Assembly: GCA_015655485.1 (NCBI GenBank)
Contig: JAATEZ010000463.1
Location: 1-6,847 of the forward strand
DNA from: Lactobacillales bacterium
Lineage (GTDB): Bacteria; Bacillota; Bacilli; Lactobacillales; Vagococcaceae
Reading direction: 5' to 3'
DNA length: 6,847 bases
Positions 5,112 through 6,847 of this stretch are shown one piece after another (the stretch's first letter is position 1; every line of letters starts with the position of its first letter). The translations under genes were made by a program, and so were the position numbers. The notes under the pieces were generated by a model. It saw only the letters and a list, made by a program, of their open reading frames with translations. It had not been told where the DNA came from and did no database searches.

Positions 5112-5843
5112 ATGATATCAGTTTGTCTGGCCGCCTACAATGGCGAAAAAATGATAGAAAAACAGCTGCGATCCATTGTAGATCAGCTTTCAGAACAAGA
5201 CGAAGTGATCATAGTAGATGATGAGTCCAGTGATCAGACGGTAGCATGTCTAAAGCAGTTTGCTCAAACGACATCCGTTCCGCTACTGATTATTGAGAAT
5301 ACGAAAAATCTCGGACCGGTCAAAAGTTTTGAGCGGGCTTTATCAACAGCCAAGGGAGAGATTATTTTTCTTTCCGATCAAGATGATGAATGGTTTCCGG
5401 ATAAAGTATCCGCGGTCATGCAGGCATTTGCTGACAAAAAGGTTCAGTTGGTGGTTCATGACGCGAAAGTGATCACTATAGAGGGAAAGGTGCTGGCGGA
5501 ATCGTGGAATCAATATAATTCGAATCACTTGCAGCAGGGGATTTTCGGTAATTTGATCAAGAATGCCTACACTGGCAGTATGATGGCTTTCAGAAGCTCC
5601 CTGGTTCAGGCAAGCCTGCCCTTTCCAAAACAGCTTGAAATGCATGATCAGTGGTTTTTTTTAGTTGCCAAACGGCAGCATATGAAAATCGTGACGATCG
5701 CTGAGCCCTTGATGTATTATATAAGACATGTTCAAAATGTCACTGGAAAACGGCGTAACCTAAATGTAAGGTTGAAAGGGCGCTACAATATGCTAAAATG
5801 TATAGTGAGTTATAAAAAAGAGAGGAGCACGACGAAACGATGA
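5112..5843 (+). CDS. epaD: EpaD-like family 2 glycosyltransferase
   Basis: A 243-residue cytoplasmic GT2 enzyme related to RgpB-type rhamnosyltransferases. It begins MISVCLAAYNGEKMIEKQL, a classic GT2 start, with IIVDDESSDQT (33-43, nucleotide binding), NLGPVKSFERAL (66-77), IFLSDQDDEW (85-94, DXD metal site), YTGSMMAF (153-160), MHDQWF (177-182, probable catalytic region) and YYIRHVQNVTG (202-212). The tail is basic (KGRYN and KKERSTTKR), which may help it sit on the inner membrane face. AAGGAG in the end of epaC serves ATG 5112, and the final TGA overlaps the rmlA ATG by four bases. Adjacent placement and intact motifs point to a working third transferase of the same glycan chain. Donor and linkage are inferred. 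Confidence 0.88.
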   Translation: MISVCLAAYNGEKMIEKQLRSIVDQLSEQDEVIIVDDESSDQTVACLKQFAQTTSVPLLIIENTKNLGPVKSFERALSTAKGEIIFLSDQDDEWFPDKVSAVMQAFADKKVQLVVHDAKVITIEGKVLAESWNQYNSNHLQQGIFGNLIKNAYTGSMMAFRSSLVQASLPFPKQLEMHDQWFFLVAKRQHMKIVTIAEPLMYYIRHVQNVTGKRRNLNVRLKGRYNMLKCIVSYKKERSTTKR

Positions 5844-6706
5844 AAGGTATTATCCTAGCAGGAGGCAGTGGGACACGTTTGTATCCTTTGACCAAAGCGG
5901 TCTCAAAACAGTTGATGCCGATTTATGATAAACCCATGATTTACTATCCAATGTCTACCTTGATGCTGGCGGGGATCCGTGATATTCTGATTATTTCTAC
6001 TCCAACAGATACACCGCGTTTTGAACAGCTTTTTGGAAACGGCAATGAAATCGGACTAAATATTGAGTATAAGGTCCAGGAAAGTCCGGATGGTTTGGCG
6101 CAGGCCTTTATCCTGGGTGAAGATTTTATAGGTAAAGATTCAGTCTGCTTGATTTTAGGAGACAATATCTATTATGGCGGCGGCCTTTCCAAGATGCTGC
6201 AGCGGGCGGCGGCAAAAGAAACAGGAGCGACTGTTTTTGGTTATCATGTCAATGACCCAGAGCGTTTTGGGGTAGTTGAATTTGATGAAAACATGGTGGC
6301 CGTCTCGATCGAAGAAAAACCAGAACAGCCTAAGAGCAATTATGCGGTGACCGGTCTTTATTTTTATGATAACGAAGTCGTCGATATCGCTAAGAACATT
6401 CAACCTTCTGCCCGTGGGGAGCTGGAGATCACAGATGTCAATAAAGTCTACTTAGAACGCGGCAATTTGAGTGTCGAACTTTTAGGACGGGGCTATGCCT
6501 GGCTGGATACCGGGACTCATGAATCGCTTTTAGAAGCTTCTACATTCATCGAGACTATTGAGAAAAGGCAGAATTTAAAAGTAGCCTGCTTGGAAGAAAT
6601 CGCCTATCGGATGGGCTATATCACTAAAAAACAGTTGATCGAATTAGCCCAGCCGCTAAAGAAAAATGCTTACGGACAATATATGCTCCGCTTAGCGAAT
6701 CAATAG
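5840..6706 (+). CDS. rmlA: Glucose-1-phosphate thymidylyltransferase RmlA (EpaE)
   Basis: A cytoplasmic enzyme of 288 residues, full length for the family. It joins dTTP and glucose-1-phosphate to give dTDP-glucose and pyrophosphate, the first step to dTDP-L-rhamnose. Diagnostic motifs: LAGGSGTRLYPLT (6-18, nucleotide binding), KQLMPIYDKPMIYYP (23-37), QESPDGLAQA (80-89), LGDNIYYG (106-113, metal-binding Asp108), EEKP (158-161), VTGLYFYD (170-177), EITDVN (196-201) and GYAWLDTGTHESLLEA (218-233, Asp223). It overlaps epaD by ATGA (5840-5843); AGGAG at 5823-5827 supplies a ribosome site 12 nt upstream. In the usual Epa order rmlC follows closely, but here at least 141 non-coding bases follow. 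rmlC, rmlB and rmlD must be elsewhere or beyond the window. Assignment is very secure. Confidence 0.97.
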   Translation: MKGIILAGGSGTRLYPLTKAVSKQLMPIYDKPMIYYPMSTLMLAGIRDILIISTPTDTPRFEQLFGNGNEIGLNIEYKVQESPDGLAQAFILGEDFIGKDSVCLILGDNIYYGGGLSKMLQRAAAKETGATVFGYHVNDPERFGVVEFDENMVAVSIEEKPEQPKSNYAVTGLYFYDNEVVDIAKNIQPSARGELEITDVNKVYLERGNLSVELLGRGYAWLDTGTHESLLEASTFIETIEKRQNLKVACLEEIAYRMGYITKKQLIELAQPLKKNAYGQYMLRLANQ

Positions 6707-6733
6707 AAAGAAACCTGCTAATAAAAGTCAAGA

Positions 6734-6802
6734 GAAAATTTTTAAAGATTAAGCAGAAAAAAGAGTAACACAAATAAAGCCGGGATAAGGAAAATTTTTA
6801 AA
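6734..6802 (+). repeat. 13-bp direct repeat pair in the region after rmlA
   Basis: GAAAATTTTTAAA occurs at 6734-6746 and again at 6790-6802, 56 bp apart start to start. The rest of 6707-6847 is AT-rich and shows no gene start. Two imperfect or short stem possibilities exist (CTGCTAAT 6715-6722 with ATTAAGCAG 6748-6756; AAGCCG 6777-6782 with CGGCTT 6804-6809), but neither is followed by a T-tract on the plus strand, so no terminator is called. The repeat may be chance in AT-rich DNA. Confidence 0.35.
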
Positions 6803-6847
6803 ACGGCTTATTCTGAATTCGTGATAATTCTATATTGAGTTAGGAAC

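Noticed and set aside
5343..5645. 100-codon minus-strand open frame opposite epaD
   Set aside because: It lies wholly within a well-supported glycosyltransferase gene, with no ribosome site or protein motif.

Overview
The window is ordinary low-GC Firmicutes DNA, most like Enterococcus or a close relative. The evidence is gene content and order: a WecA/TagO-like GlcNAc-1-phosphate transferase, three consecutive family-2 glycosyltransferases and then rmlA. This is the order epaA-epaB-epaC-epaD-epaE at the start of the enterococcal rhamnopolysaccharide (Epa) locus. The genus is inferred from recall of that order and AT-rich codon use, not from a database comparison.

Layout. Positions 1-102 hold the last 33 codons of a DUF47/PhoU-like protein, followed by a good intrinsic terminator (155-187). 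Positions 188-425 contain no intact gene, only a strong ribosome-binding site with a start ATG-TGC-GGC that runs into stops in every frame, possibly a gene remnant. A leftward terminator (426-454) ends the epaA transcript, and epaA lies on the minus strand (514-1650). The roughly 400-bp divergent region 1651-2049 carries an epaA promoter, candidate promoters for the rightward gene, and what appears to be a relic of a type I-C CRISPR array: two half-eroded repeats around one 35-nt spacer. A GTG-initiated LytR-CpsA-Psr (LCP) gene (2050-3219) follows with its own terminator. A good promoter (3358-3386) then starts the epaB-epaC-epaD-rmlA operon, whose genes are tightly packed (54-nt gap, 1-nt gap, 4-nt overlap). 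The last 141 bases after rmlA show no gene.

How the genes work together. EpaA starts the glycan on undecaprenyl phosphate. RmlA makes dTDP-glucose, the first step towards dTDP-L-rhamnose. EpaB, EpaC and EpaD probably add sugars, likely rhamnose, on the cytoplasmic face. The LCP protein is a candidate for attaching the finished polymer to peptidoglycan outside the membrane.

The two most notable observations are the CRISPR relic, far from any cas gene in this window, and epaB, whose natural start appears to be a rare ATT codon behind a well-spaced Shine-Dalgarno sequence rather than the GTG 24 bases downstream.
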